NCBI GenBank assembly: GCA_902493795.1
Contig: CABUQZ010000001.1
Coordinates: 108,535 to 172,534, forward strand
From: an uncultured Clostridium sp.
Lineage (GTDB): Bacteria > Bacillota_I > Bacilli_A > RF39 > UBA660
DNA length: 64,000 nt
Direction of reading: 5' to 3'
The translations under genes and the position numbers were made by a program. This document shows positions 31,960-40,979 of the stretch, in pieces. Every line of letters begins with the position of its first letter. Position 1 is the stretch's first letter. The notes below the pieces were generated by a model. It was given only the letters and a program-made list of their open reading frames with translations. It made no database searches and was not told the DNA's origin.

Positions 31960-34500
31960 AGCTTTTGATTTTTGTAATAAATCTTCATTATATCTTAAGA
32001 AATCAAAATCAGATGACTCCAATTGACTCTTCAAAGAATTTAAAGCATCACGTCTTTCAAGAATGTTTGAAGACATACCTCTTAAACGAATAGACATATT
32101 ACTAATTTGAGCTTGTCTTAATTTAATTGGTTTAGATGCTGAAACAATATTTCCATATCTATCATTATAATCAATAACTTCGAAACTAGGTTTAGAATCG
32201 TTACTTAAAGTTGTACTTGAAGGTGCAGAAACAACTTGAGGTTCTACTACAGCAGATGTTTCTGATACAACTTGAGGTTCAGTAGTAACTTGAGTTTCAG
32301 CAACAACTTGTACTTCAGTGGCATTTTGAACTTCAGCATTAGAATTGTTAAATAAAATTCTAGCTTGTTCACTTGCCCCCTCAATTAACTGACTTTGTTC
32401 TTCCTTAGCTACAATCTCTCTTGCTTGACTATCAGCATCTTCAAGTAATTGTGCACGTTCTTCCTTAGCAATAATAGACTTAGCTTGTTCAAAAGCACCA
32501 TTTAATAAATCAGCTCTCTCATTATTAGCTTGAATTTGTCTAGCTTGTTCTTGTGCCCCTACAACTAAATCATCATCATCAGTTGTACTTTGATATACAA
32601 TCTGAGCAGCCAATGCTTCCATTACACCAGCTTCTTTAGGTATATCGCTTAACATTTGCGCTTGCTCATTTGCACCATTTTTTAATTCAAGTCTTTCATT
32701 TTCATCTAATAACATTCTTGCTTGTTGATTAGCAGATCCCATTATTTCTAAATAATCATTAGTAGCTTGTAATCTATAAGCCTCTTTCTTTGCACTATCT
32801 AATATTTCATCATGTTCTTCTTTAGCAACAATTTCTTTTGCTTGCTCTAAAGCTCCATCTATCAATTCAGCTCTTTCATTTTCTTTTTGTAACATTTGAG
32901 CTTGCTCTAACGCACCAGCTAATATTTTTTCTCTCTCATCTTCTTGAGCTTTATTTAGTGCATCTTGCATCTCCATATAATCATATAGAGTTTTTAGCAT
33001 ACGCGCTTGTTCTTCTGCACCTTTTTTTATTTCTTCAAGTTCTTGTCCTTGCTGAATCATATGAGCTTGTTCATTTGCCCCATCAAGAATCTCTCTATGT
33101 TCTTCTTCCTGTTGAATCATTCTAGCTTGAGCCCTAGCTCCTTCAACAAGTTCAACTCTTTCGTTTTTTTTCTGTAATAATACTGCCTGCTCGTCTGCAT
33201 CTTTAACTAATTTATCATGTTCTTCATTTGCCTTTTGAAGCATTTCAGCCTGTTTTAATGCACCAACTGACATTAAAGTATCATCTACTTCTGCTTTGAC
33301 TGGTTCCACATCATCAGAATCCAATAAATCAACAGCAGTTGATTGTGCTGCTACTCTTTCATTGTCTTTTCTTTCAGCTTCCATAACTTTTTTATATGAA
33401 TCTGGTTGGTTAAATGAGTAAAGTACATCTTTATGTCTTAACTCATCAATAGTGCTAGAAACATCTGGATCAGAATAATATTCTTGCATATCTTCTTCCA
33501 TTGCCCTATGTTCTTCTTCACTAACAGGTTCTTTATATCCAACTAAATGTTCGATCAAATCTTGAAATTCAGTATTATTCTTTGGTGCTACAGGAGCAGT
33601 CTTTTTCTTAGCAATTTCGTCAACTCCTGACAAACTTGAAAGCATACTTAATAAGCTTTCTTCCCTTTCAAACAATCCAGCACTAAAAGGAGAACCAATA
33701 CCGCTAGAACTTTCTTGTAATCTTCTAACTTCTTGAAGTTCATCACCTAGTTGTCCCATCATTTTTCTATGAGATAATTCTTCTTGAGATAATCCTTTAG
33801 TTTCAATCAAAACAGGTTCAAGTTCTTCTTCATCCTGATTTGCCTTACCATCCATTGCAACAACAACATCATCTTTCTTACTAGTTTCTACACCATCAAA
33901 AAGACTTCTCCAATTTGCAACAGGACTTTCTTCTAAAGTCTCATCAGCTGAAGGATCAACAGCAACTACTTTATCTGCCAACTTATATAAATCTGAATTA
34001 TTTAAAATTACCTTATAAATCTTTGAATAAATACGAGGTACACTCAAAGCTTTAGGGATAAATCTTTCCCTTACATTAACACCATAGTTTTTTCCAAGAG
34101 TACCAAATCTACCTTGTAACTTATTTACTTCAATAGAAAGATCTGATAAACGTGGTTTGGTAACATCACTAGCTGTAATAGCAGCTACAGTATTATCCTC
34201 AAGAATTCTAGCATTTCTTTGTTCTTCTTCTTGAGACTTTGAACCATTAAGAACACTATCCCTAGCCTCTTGTTCTGCTGCTGCAGTCTCCACACTTACA
34301 ATAGCATTGCGTAACTCTGTATAAACACTATTATATTTTGCAATGCATGTATCAATCTTATTTTCATCAATGTTTTTCTTTAAAGAAAGAGCAGTTGCTG
34401 GTGTTAATCTAACTTTACTTGCAACTCTACCTATGATACGTTCAATTCTTTTTCCTTTTAAAGTCGCAAATAAATTTGTTTGCTCCAAAACATTGTTCAT
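31954..34500 (-). CDS. Large helical protein with about sixteen 20-residue repeats
   Basis: An 848-residue protein with no signal peptide or membrane helix. Residues 413-718 are built from units of 20 residues with the pattern GAxEQAxxLQxxNExxELxx (units start near 413, 434, 454, 474, 494, 529, 549, 569, 589, 609, 648, 668, 688 and 708; those at 514 and 629 are degenerate). The N-terminal 400 residues are helical, with an acidic linker. The tail (about 720-775) is a Thr/Val/Gln-Pro-rich linker (EPQVVSE and similar), followed by a last helical domain. I do not recognise the family. A structural or scaffold role is inferred only from the repeats. It is co-transcribed downstream of the DUF1292 gene. 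Confidence 0.65.
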   Translation of the reverse strand: MNNVLEQTNLFATLKGKRIERIIGRVASKVRLTPATALSLKKNIDENKIDTCIAKYNSVYTELRNAIVSVETAAAEQEARDSVLNGSKSQEEEQRNARILEDNTVAAITASDVTKPRLSDLSIEVNKLQGRFGTLGKNYGVNVRERFIPKALSVPRIYSKIYKVILNNSDLYKLADKVVAVDPSADETLEESPVANWRSLFDGVETSKKDDVVVAMDGKANQDEEELEPVLIETKGLSQEELSHRKMMGQLGDELQEVRRLQESSSGIGSPFSAGLFEREESLLSMLSSLSGVDEIAKKKTAPVAPKNNTEFQDLIEHLVGYKEPVSEEEHRAMEEDMQEYYSDPDVSSTIDELRHKDVLYSFNQPDSYKKVMEAERKDNERVAAQSTAVDLLDSDDVEPVKAEVDDTLMSVGALKQAEMLQKANEEHDKLVKDADEQAVLLQKKNERVELVEGARAQARMIQQEEEHREILDGANEQAHMIQQGQELEEIKKGAEEQARMLKTLYDYMEMQDALNKAQEDEREKILAGALEQAQMLQKENERAELIDGALEQAKEIVAKEEHDEILDSAKKEAYRLQATNDYLEIMGSANQQARMLLDENERLELKNGANEQAQMLSDIPKEAGVMEALAAQIVYQSTTDDDDLVVGAQEQARQIQANNERADLLNGAFEQAKSIIAKEERAQLLEDADSQAREIVAKEEQSQLIEGASEQARILFNNSNAEVQNATEVQVVAETQVTTEPQVVSETSAVVEPQVVSAPSSTTLSNDSKPSFEVIDYNDRYGNIVSASKPIKLRQAQISNMSIRLRGMSSNILERRDALNSLKSQLESSDFDFLRYNEDLLQKSKAA

Positions 34501-34532
34501 AAGGCCACCTCCATTTATTTAAGTAAATAAAA

Positions 34533-34814
34533 TTATTGTTGTTGTTCAACAGGTTTTGATAATTCTTTCAAAACATTCTTAATTCTTGTCCACTCTTCTT
34601 CACTATCTACGCTTCCTAATCTTGGATCTCCTCCATCAGCTCTATCTACTGATGCAACATAAATAGTTACATTTCCCTTATCATCTGTTTCATTTTTTGT
34701 ATAGACCATATATTCTGTATTAGTATCCGTAAATTTAAAAGATAACAAAACTTCTACTTCGTCGATTGATCCATCTTCAAGCACAATTGACATTATCTTT
34801 TTCTCATCATCCAT
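34533..34814 (-). CDS. DUF1292 family protein
   Basis: A 93-residue acidic protein. The core EVEVLLSFKFTDTNTEYMVY, followed by the VYVAS-like strand and a C-terminal EEEWTRIKNVLKEL helix, is the DUF1292 (YrzB-type) pattern. Function unknown; in Bacilli relatives lie near yrrK/alaS. Here it leads a two-gene unit with the repeat protein. Confidence 0.78.
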   Translation of the reverse strand: MDDEKKIMSIVLEDGSIDEVEVLLSFKFTDTNTEYMVYTKNETDDKGNVTIYVASVDRADGGDPRLGSVDSEEEWTRIKNVLKELSKPVEQQQ

Positions 34815-34842
34815 AAATAGCCTCCTTATTCTTCATATTACC

Positions 34843-34870
34843 ATTTTACCACATTTGCATTTCTTTTCAA
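34843..34870 (-). promoter_or_regulatory. Promoter upstream of the DUF1292 gene
   Basis: On the minus strand TTGAAA (34870-34865), a 16-base spacer and TAAAAT (34848-34843) with a TGTGG extension. Confidence 0.5.
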
Positions 34871-34880
34871 TATCATTTAT

Positions 34881-35162
34881 TTATTTTTTTACTTTTTCAA
34901 TTAAAAAATATTTGCAGCCATACGAACAGTAATTTTTTATATATTCTTCTAAATAATTTAAAGAATTAATTTTTGTTGCCTTCTTATTATTTTTATTATA
35001 AAAACCTTTTAATCTTAATTTTCCATAAGAATAATCGCCAAAAATATAATCATAAGGTTGAAAATAATCTGTAGCAAGTGAAGATACCTCTTCTATATTA
35101 AAAACATTATTTTCATCTTTTACAACATTATACGCTTCATCAAATAATTTTACTTGTTTCAT
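34881..35162 (-). CDS. YutD-like protein (DUF1027)
   Basis: A 93-residue protein. YDYIFGDYSYGKLRLKGFY and the C-terminal EEYIKNYCSYGCKYFLIEK match the YutD pattern (YDYIvGDw.ygQLRLKGFy, then leeYi.eyCnfGC.YFvl). Function unknown. It lies just downstream of yunB, preserving the yut/yun neighbourhood of Bacilli. Confidence 0.82.
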   Translation of the reverse strand: MKQVKLFDEAYNVVKDENNVFNIEEVSSLATDYFQPYDYIFGDYSYGKLRLKGFYNKNNKKATKINSLNYLEEYIKNYCSYGCKYFLIEKVKK

Positions 35163-35229
35163 ATTATCACCTGTAATAATTATAACATACCACTTTCTAT
35201 ATAAGCATACTTTTTTGAGATATTATTAA

Positions 35230-35922
35230 TCAGTATATATTAGAGTTTTTATTAAAGCCACCAAAATAATAATTAGGAATAGTACCATTTACAAGACTCA
35301 TAAATATAGGAATTTTATTTTCCACAACAACTCTATCGGTTATGAAAGGCAAAGTTATCTGTTCACTAACTCTAATATTTATATAAATTGTAACCATTGC
35401 ATTATTAATACCATATTCTTTTACTTCACTTGAAATAAAAGACTCAAAATCACCATTTAAAGAAATTTTAACAGGCATTTTAGGTCCTAGATTAGAAAAT
35501 AAATAATTATTAAATAAAAGTCCACTAGGTACTTCCAAAATAATCCCATCGTTATCATTTCTTTTATTAGTTAATATATTTGCATTTACTTTTATTTTCC
35601 TCATATCACCAGATTCAATCATAGAAAACATATTGTATACCCTATCACCTATGGAATTAATTAAATCATTAATAACACCAGAGTCATAAATAATATTTTT
35701 TATTTCATTAGCATCATCCTTTACTATGTCATAAATATCACTAGCATAATAATTAACTTTTTCTCTAACATATGCATTATTTACTATATATTTTGTTATT
35801 TTATTGGCAATCATATAAGAATATTCATATACATAATCTCTTGTTCTATGATTTATATACATTATATTTAAAATAGTAAAAAACAAAATTAACAAATTTA
35901 TGATTAAAAAACTTTTCTTCAA
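35230..35922 (-). CDS. yunB: Sporulation protein YunB
   Basis: Mother-cell sporulation protein of unknown mechanism, controlled by sigma-E in B. subtilis. It has an N-terminal membrane helix (residues 4-24), then VPSGLLFNNYLFSNLGPKMP, EYGINNAMVTIYINIRV and VNGTIPNYYFGG, which fit the family (iP.G.l.....l...GP..pv, GINq..h.iyl.v, G.vP..Y). Length 230. The start is TTG at 35922 behind GGTGAT. Confidence 0.85.
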   Translation of the reverse strand: MKKSFLIINLLILFFTILNIMYINHRTRDYVYEYSYMIANKITKYIVNNAYVREKVNYYASDIYDIVKDDANEIKNIIYDSGVINDLINSIGDRVYNMFSMIESGDMRKIKVNANILTNKRNDNDGIILEVPSGLLFNNYLFSNLGPKMPVKISLNGDFESFISSEVKEYGINNAMVTIYINIRVSEQITLPFITDRVVVENKIPIFMSLVNGTIPNYYFGGFNKNSNIY

Positions 35923-35950
35923 ACTATCACCACTAAAGTATATGAAAAAA

Positions 35951-35968
35951 AGCTATCTTTCGATAACT
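35951..35968 (-). terminator. Terminator of the acidic tail-anchored gene
   Basis: AGTTATC-GAAA-GATAGCT on the minus strand followed by a T-run; another GAAA-tetraloop hairpin. Confidence 0.75.
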
Positions 35969-36810
35969 TAATTAAACTTAATTCCTAAAGCTTGTAAAAC
36001 AAAGTATGCCACGATAAGTACAACAATAAGTAACACAAGTACCAAAAATATTATTTTAGCAGGTTTACTTTTTATTTCATCGTAATCAACTATATTATCG
36101 TCAACTTCTTCCTCTTCATGAGTTTCATTTCCTTCTACTAAATCATTTTTTGATAATTCTAATGACTTAGAGTAAAAAGAATCTGTATTGACTAAATCAT
36201 CATTTGTCTTTTCATCGGCAATAGCATTTATCTGAGTCTGTGAAAGCTCGTTTTCAAGTTTTATATCAATAGTTGTTGCAAGTAGCTCACTTAAAAGTTC
36301 TTTTTCTTCTTCATCTTTAACGTCATCAATCATTGTCTTAGATGTTATAGTATCGATAAGCTCTTTTAACTCTTCATTATCATCTTCAGTAAATCCTTTT
36401 TGATGAAGATATTTTTTATTAAGATTATTTAATACATCGTATTCTTCATCTTTAATGCTTCTTTTTTCTTCTAGTTCATCTGCTTGTCTATTTTTTTTAG
36501 CCTCTGCTAATACTTTATTGATATCATAATTTTTCTTTTTTTCTTCTTCCTGTGGTTTTTCTTCTTCTTTTTTTTCTTCAGGATCGATAAAATCTTTATA
36601 GTCTTTTACTCTTTGATACTCACTTCGTTTTAAATTACCCATATCAAGAGAAGACAAATTAATTTCATCATTTGTATCTATAGCAGTTATTTCTTCATAA
36701 CCAATTTTGCTATTTACTTCTTCATATAATAGTTTATTTTTCTTAACACGAGAGCTAACTGATTCATTTGATTCTTGAGAACTATTATATCTATCACTAC
36801 GTCTTTCCAT
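35968..36810 (-). CDS. Acidic protein with a C-terminal membrane anchor
   Basis: A 280-residue protein. The first 250 residues are highly charged and probably largely disordered or helical (runs such as EEKKEEEKPQEEEKKK), and one C-terminal helix (about residues 253-275) ends in ALGIKFN. The layout is that of a tail-anchored cytoplasmic protein. No known domain recognised. It is the first gene of a minus-strand unit upstream of yunB and divergent from the ferredoxin gene, so a sporulation or envelope role is possible but unproven. Confidence 0.6.
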   Translation of the reverse strand: MERRSDRYNSSQESNESVSSRVKKNKLLYEEVNSKIGYEEITAIDTNDEINLSSLDMGNLKRSEYQRVKDYKDFIDPEEKKEEEKPQEEEKKKNYDINKVLAEAKKNRQADELEEKRSIKDEEYDVLNNLNKKYLHQKGFTEDDNEELKELIDTITSKTMIDDVKDEEEKELLSELLATTIDIKLENELSQTQINAIADEKTNDDLVNTDSFYSKSLELSKNDLVEGNETHEEEEVDDNIVDYDEIKSKPAKIIFLVLVLLIVVLIVAYFVLQALGIKFN

Positions 36811-36903
36811 TTAGCATCAGCTCCTACACCATCATTCTATCATAGACATATTATAAAACACAAATTAAATTGACACACCAAATGTAAAAAGATGTAAAAA
36901 CAT

Positions 36904-36932
36904 TTGTCAACTTCATAATTATATTATATAAT
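36904..36932 (+). promoter_or_regulatory. Promoter of the ferredoxin gene
   Basis: TTGTCA (36904-36909), a 17-base spacer and TATAAT (36927-36932). Confidence 0.7.
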
Positions 36933-36953
36933 TTCTTTGAAAGGAAGTTTATT

Positions 36954-37145
36954 ATGAAAGTAAAAGTTAATAAAGATGCTTGCATGGGTTGTGGTGCTTG
37001 TACTGCTACTTGTCCAGAAGTATTTGAATTTAATGATGAAGGATATGCAGTTGCTAAAGTTACTGAAGTACCTGAAGAACTAAAAGCTCAAGTAAATGAT
37101 GCTAAAGATGGATGCCCAGTAGAAGCAATCGAAGTAGAAGAATAA
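36954..37145 (+). CDS. 4Fe-4S ferredoxin
   Basis: A 63-residue electron carrier. CMGCGACTATCPEVF gives Cys10, Cys13 and Cys16; Cys54 in GCPVEAI supplies the fourth ligand of one [4Fe-4S] cluster. Cys20 is an extra cysteine. This is the Bacillus-type Fer layout with a single cluster. It is monocistronic, with its own near-consensus promoter and a strong bidirectional terminator. Confidence 0.95.
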   Translation: MKVKVNKDACMGCGACTATCPEVFEFNDEGYAVAKVTEVPEELKAQVNDAKDGCPVEAIEVEE

Positions 37146-37148
37146 TTA

Positions 37149-37182
37149 AAATAGTATTCAAACGAATACTATTTATTTTTTT
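37149..37182. terminator. Bidirectional terminator between ferredoxin and the next gene
   Basis: An 11-bp perfect stem (37149-37159 with 37164-37174) followed by T-run on plus; A-run upstream serves the convergent gene. Confidence 0.8.
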
Positions 37183-37504
37183 TATATTTATCTAATTCTC
37201 GACCATCTTTTAATAAAACTAGAAAATCATCTTTAAATTCTACAACCATTCCCATTTTTATATTCTCAAAAGCTTTTCCATTAAATTCGAAATCATAAGA
37301 TTCATTATTAATTGAAAGAAATAAAACATTTTTGGATTTGTTAGATACCACTATCGTATTATCACTAGATTTATAAACTCCTGTATATAATTGATTTTTT
37401 GAAGAAGATAAAGATATATTATAATTTTCAAAAACGATATATGATCCTACTCCTATCAAAAAAAATCCAACCATAAAATACAAAGAACTAAGCATTTTAT
37501 TCAT
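37169..37504 (-). CDS. Small membrane-anchored protein, unrecognised
   Basis: A 111-residue protein with one N-terminal helix (about residues 7-25) and an extracytoplasmic beta-rich domain. No family recognised. It starts two bases after the rluB stop without a clear ribosome-binding site, so it is probably translated by coupling from rluB. Confidence 0.55.
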   Translation of the reverse strand: MNKMLSSLYFMVGFFLIGVGSYIVFENYNISLSSSKNQLYTGVYKSSDNTIVVSNKSKNVLFLSINNESYDFEFNGKAFENIKMGMVVEFKDDFLVLLKDGRELDKYKKNK

Positions 37505-37506
37505 AA

Positions 37507-38226
37507 CTATTTATTATGTGCAAGAGAATAAAGTGTTGTTACTTCTTTATGATTAAGTTTTCTATATTCTCCAGACTTTAATCCTTTCAAATCTAAAAAT
37601 CCAATTCTTTCTCTTTTTAATTTTAGAACATCGTGTCCAACAGCATTAAACATTTTCTTTACTTGATGATTTTTTCCTTCGTGTATTACTATCTCAACAA
37701 TAGAAGTATCTGATTCTTTATCTATTTTTTTAACTTTTACATGAGCTCTTCTTGTTTTAACACCATCGATTATCACACCTGTTTTTAAACTCATCATTTC
37801 TTTAGGAGTTAATACTCCTTTTATTTTTGCTACATAACATTTATCAATTTCGTTTTTAGGATGCATAAGTAAATTTGCAAATTCCCCATCATTAGTAAGA
37901 ATAATAGCACCAGTTGTATCATAATCTAGTCTTCCAACTGGATAAATTCTTTTTTCTTCATTTATTAAATCTACAACTGTTTTTCTTCCTTTATCATCAC
38001 TAACTGAAGCAATAACCTCACGTGGTTTATTAAGTAAATAATAAACTTTTTCTTCTTTTGAAATAATCATTCCATCTACTTCAATTTCATCACTAGGACT
38101 TACTTGTTTACCCATAGTAAGTATAACTTCACCATTTACTTTAACTTTTCCATTTAAAATAAGTTCTTCTGCTTTTCTTCTTGAAGTAACTCCACTATTA
38201 GCAATTACTTTTTGCAAACGTTCCAT
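37507..38226 (-). CDS. rluB: 23S rRNA pseudouridine synthase RluB/RsuA family
   Basis: The N-terminal S4 RNA-binding domain (MERLQKVIANSGVTSRRKAE) is followed by the catalytic domain with YYLLNKP and GRLDYDTTGAII (catalytic Asp in RLD). A small-subunit target (RsuA) cannot be excluded, but the S4 start and length (239) fit RluB of Firmicutes. The ATG at 38226 is used with AGGTGA upstream. It is adjacent to a D,D-carboxypeptidase gene, as in the dacB-spmAB-rluB order of Bacilli, with spmA and spmB missing here. Confidence 0.9.
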   Translation of the reverse strand: MERLQKVIANSGVTSRRKAEELILNGKVKVNGEVILTMGKQVSPSDEIEVDGMIISKEEKVYYLLNKPREVIASVSDDKGRKTVVDLINEEKRIYPVGRLDYDTTGAIILTNDGEFANLLMHPKNEIDKCYVAKIKGVLTPKEMMSLKTGVIIDGVKTRRAHVKVKKIDKESDTSIVEIVIHEGKNHQVKKMFNAVGHDVLKLKRERIGFLDLKGLKSGEYRKLNHKEVTTLYSLAHNK

Positions 38227-38259
38227 AAAAATCACCTACAAGAATTATAACAAATATTA

Positions 38260-39336
38260 CTAAAAAAGAGAAACAAAAAAGTCGATTATATTGTCAAATA
38301 AGCTATTATTTTTTACTTTATCTTTTTTTGCATAAATATTTTCACTATAAACCTTTTCTCCATCAAAAGTAACATATATCTCGCCAACTTTTTGATTATT
38401 TTCATAATTTTCTAATTGATATAAATCAATATGTCTTTCTATTTTATTAAACTCACCATCTTTTAATGGATAAGAAAAATTGTAATTAATATAAAGTTCA
38501 TCATATATTTTGTTATCAAAATCAATATTATCTTTATCTATTATCAATGTACTTTTATACTTTGAAAATGCATAATCAAAAAGTCGTTTTTGAGTATCAT
38601 AGTGATTTCCATCATTTAAAGTAACTGCAATTAAATTTAAATTATCTTTGCTAGCAGTTGACACAAGTGTCTTACCAGCTCTAGGGGTATACCCTGTTTT
38701 TCCACCAGTTACATAAGAATTACTTAACATCTTATTTCTGTTATACCAGATATACGATTTTTTATTAGATGTTGTTTTCCATTTCTTTGTTCCAGATATT
38801 TCTACATACTCCATTAGAGTATTAGCATATTTTGTAAGTTTTGCCATATCGTATGCCGTTGAATAGTTTTCTGTTTCATCATCTAATCCATGAGGATTAG
38901 AAAACTTAGTGTTTGTCATTCCTAACATTTTAGCTTTTTTATTCATAAGCTCTACAAACTTATCAATACTTCCACCAACATGCTTAGCAATTACAACAGC
39001 AGCATCATTTCCACTTCTTAAAATAAGACCATATAGTAAATCTCTTAATGTCATCTCTTCTCCAACTTCAAGATAGATATTTGTCCCATACATAGAAAGG
39101 ACTTCATCACCTACAACAACAACGTCATCTAAAAATCCATTTTCTACTGCAACGACAAATGTCATAATTTTTGTAGTCGATGCAATAAGTAATTTTTCAT
39201 TAATGTTTTTTTCGTATAATATTCTTCCACTATCCATATCCATAACAATACTAGATCTACTAGTATCTACAAGTGAAAAAGTTTTACATGGATACAAAAG
39301 ACAAACAATCATAATTAAAGATAAGACTTTTTTCAT
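38260..39336 (-). CDS. dacB: D-alanyl-D-alanine carboxypeptidase (DacB/DacF type)
   Basis: Penicillin-binding protein of the low-molecular-mass class. It trims the terminal D-Ala of stem peptides; DacB and DacF act in spore cortex synthesis. A signal peptide (residues 1-20) is followed by STTK (52-55, nucleophile Ser52), SGN (107-109) and KTG (212-214). The C-terminal beta-domain (about residues 265-330) and an amphipathic membrane-anchoring end (NIIDFFVSLF) are present. Assigned as dacB rather than dacF from its neighbour rluB; this is inference from gene order. Confidence 0.85.
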   Translation of the reverse strand: MKKVLSLIMIVCLLYPCKTFSLVDTSRSSIVMDMDSGRILYEKNINEKLLIASTTKIMTFVVAVENGFLDDVVVVGDEVLSMYGTNIYLEVGEEMTLRDLLYGLILRSGNDAAVVIAKHVGGSIDKFVELMNKKAKMLGMTNTKFSNPHGLDDETENYSTAYDMAKLTKYANTLMEYVEISGTKKWKTTSNKKSYIWYNRNKMLSNSYVTGGKTGYTPRAGKTLVSTASKDNLNLIAVTLNDGNHYDTQKRLFDYAFSKYKSTLIIDKDNIDFDNKIYDELYINYNFSYPLKDGEFNKIERHIDLYQLENYENNQKVGEIYVTFDGEKVYSENIYAKKDKVKNNSLFDNIIDFFVSLF

Positions 39337-39480
39337 AATATCACCTATAAAAATAGTATGATTAAATATTTAAATTATTTATATATTTATTTTAAAATAA
39401 AGTTTTATAGAATTTAAAAAAGTATTAGTAACAATTAAATACGTTAACTAATACCTAATAATATAATTACAGATTAATTT

Positions 39481-40052
39481 TTATTCTACATACTCGCATT
39501 CATACGTTTTTAGTGAACACTTTAATGAACGATCAATATGTTCTAAAAAAACTTCCCCTGATATATATATATATACCCATCGCGTACGTCATCTATTAAT
39601 TCAAAAATAAATTGACTATTTGGAAGTAATAATTTCAATTCTCTTTTATCTATTTTTTCCTTATCAAACTTATATTCATTAATTACTCCATGTTCCAAAA
39701 CATATAATTTATTTTCATAAAATTTTACTATTTTTTCTTTTGAGCTTAGATTGTATATTTCATCTAATAATATATAATCATCTTTTGCTATTTGATAAAA
39801 CAAGCCATCCACATGATTTTTATTTTCATTAGGAGCAAAATCAGCGATTGCATAAATATCTTCTACATTATTTTTTTCATCATATATTTTATAAATTACA
39901 AGATCTCGATCATTTAGATTATAATGTTCATAATTATCAAATGATTTTTTTATATTTTCTACACCCAACGAACATCCACAAAGAATTAAAGTAGTAAAAA
40001 GTAAAAGCATTATTGAATTCATCAATTTTCTTTTATCTGTTTTAATAATCAA
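39481..40052 (-). pseudogene. Lipoprotein gene frameshifted at a TA microsatellite (possibly phase-variable)
   Basis: Paralogue of the lipoprotein at 41718-42299. The lipobox is LCGC, then SLGVEN, KKSFDNYEHYNLNDR and GLFYQIAKDDYILL, all shared. A 15-base alternating TA tract (39561-39575) shifts the frame, so translation stops at 39543. If the tract were one TA unit shorter (or two longer) the frame would continue to TAA at 39481, giving EVFLEHIDRSLKCSLKTYEC, which matches the paralogue's EVFGEHNSYILKCSRKTYKC. The start is uncertain: TTG at 40052 (or the ATT after it) lies behind AGGAGG. Confidence 0.7.
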
Positions 40053-40198
40053 ACACCTCCTAAAACATAACACATACATTATGTCGCAATTAAATTAACA
40101 AGTTAAATGACAACATCATTTCAATTACTAAAATAAATTTTTAGAATAATAATAAATATAATAATAATTTCACATCAAAATAGTAGAATATCATTTTT

Positions 40199-40750
40199 TT
40201 AGTTTTCGATATAGTTAAATTTTAAATTTTCAGTCTTGCAAGTTTCATCAGAATAACAATATGTTATTTCAAACTTAATAGCATCTTTAAAATTATCTTT
40301 GGTTGTTAGATCAAAAGCATCAAATTCTCCATAACCATCTTCTGGATATATTCCACTTTCTTCTACATGAAAACTTTTTATTCTCTCCTCAAAACTATTT
40401 CTTTTCAAAGTATCCATTTCAGGAGAAAACATTGAATCATCATTAAATTTTAAATCAATTTTATACTTAATTATGTCATCTTCATTATCTATTTTTTTAA
40501 TCATTTTTAAGTTACTAAATAACATATATCTTTCGTTATTATCTCCATAATAAACTTTCCCTGTTTGAAGTGCAAAATGTTCAGAAACACCTGTAAATTT
40601 ATATGTAATTTCATCTGGCGTAAGTAGTGATATCTCATCGATAAATCGAATATCTACATCTTGGTCATCTTGTTCATTTTCCTCATTGCTACACCCTGTA
40701 ATTGTAAAGAAGCTTACAAACAAAAGTAATATTAACAGCGTTTTTCTCAT
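40199..40750 (-). CDS. Lipoprotein, unrecognised
   Basis: A 183-residue lipoprotein. The signal peptide MRKTLLILLLFVSFFTITGC has the lipobox ITGC (Cys20), followed by an acidic linker and a soluble domain with a CYSDETC pair near the C-terminus. No family recognised. The ATG at 40750 is chosen behind AGAGGAA. Part of a cluster of short envelope-protein genes upstream of dacB. Confidence 0.68.
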   Translation of the reverse strand: MRKTLLILLLFVSFFTITGCSNEENEQDDQDVDIRFIDEISLLTPDEITYKFTGVSEHFALQTGKVYYGDNNERYMLFSNLKMIKKIDNEDDIIKYKIDLKFNDDSMFSPEMDTLKRNSFEERIKSFHVEESGIYPEDGYGEFDAFDLTTKDNFKDAIKFEITYCYSDETCKTENLKFNYIEN

Positions 40751-40979
40751 ATAAATTCCTCTTTTCAATCTTTTAACCATTATAAACAATTTATTTCAAC
40801 AAAATAATTATAATTTTTTTATAATATATCATAAAATAAATTAATATTCATTTATTATAATATTATCTCATACAAAATTAAAACTTAACTATAATAATTT
40901 ATAAAAGATAATAAAGTATTGATAAGTTTTTAGTATTTTAAAAATTATAATCTAAAAGAAATCTCTCTCTTTAATAAAA

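Noticed and set aside
32838..33125. Plus-strand hydrophobic frame opposite the 20-residue-repeat gene
   Set aside because: It mirrors the repeat region (Leu-rich because the sense strand is Glu/Gln/Ala-rich) and lacks an RBS.
39561..39575. TA run as part of a promoter
   Set aside because: It lies inside the reading frame of the lipoprotein, and the paralogue shows that the frame continues on both sides.
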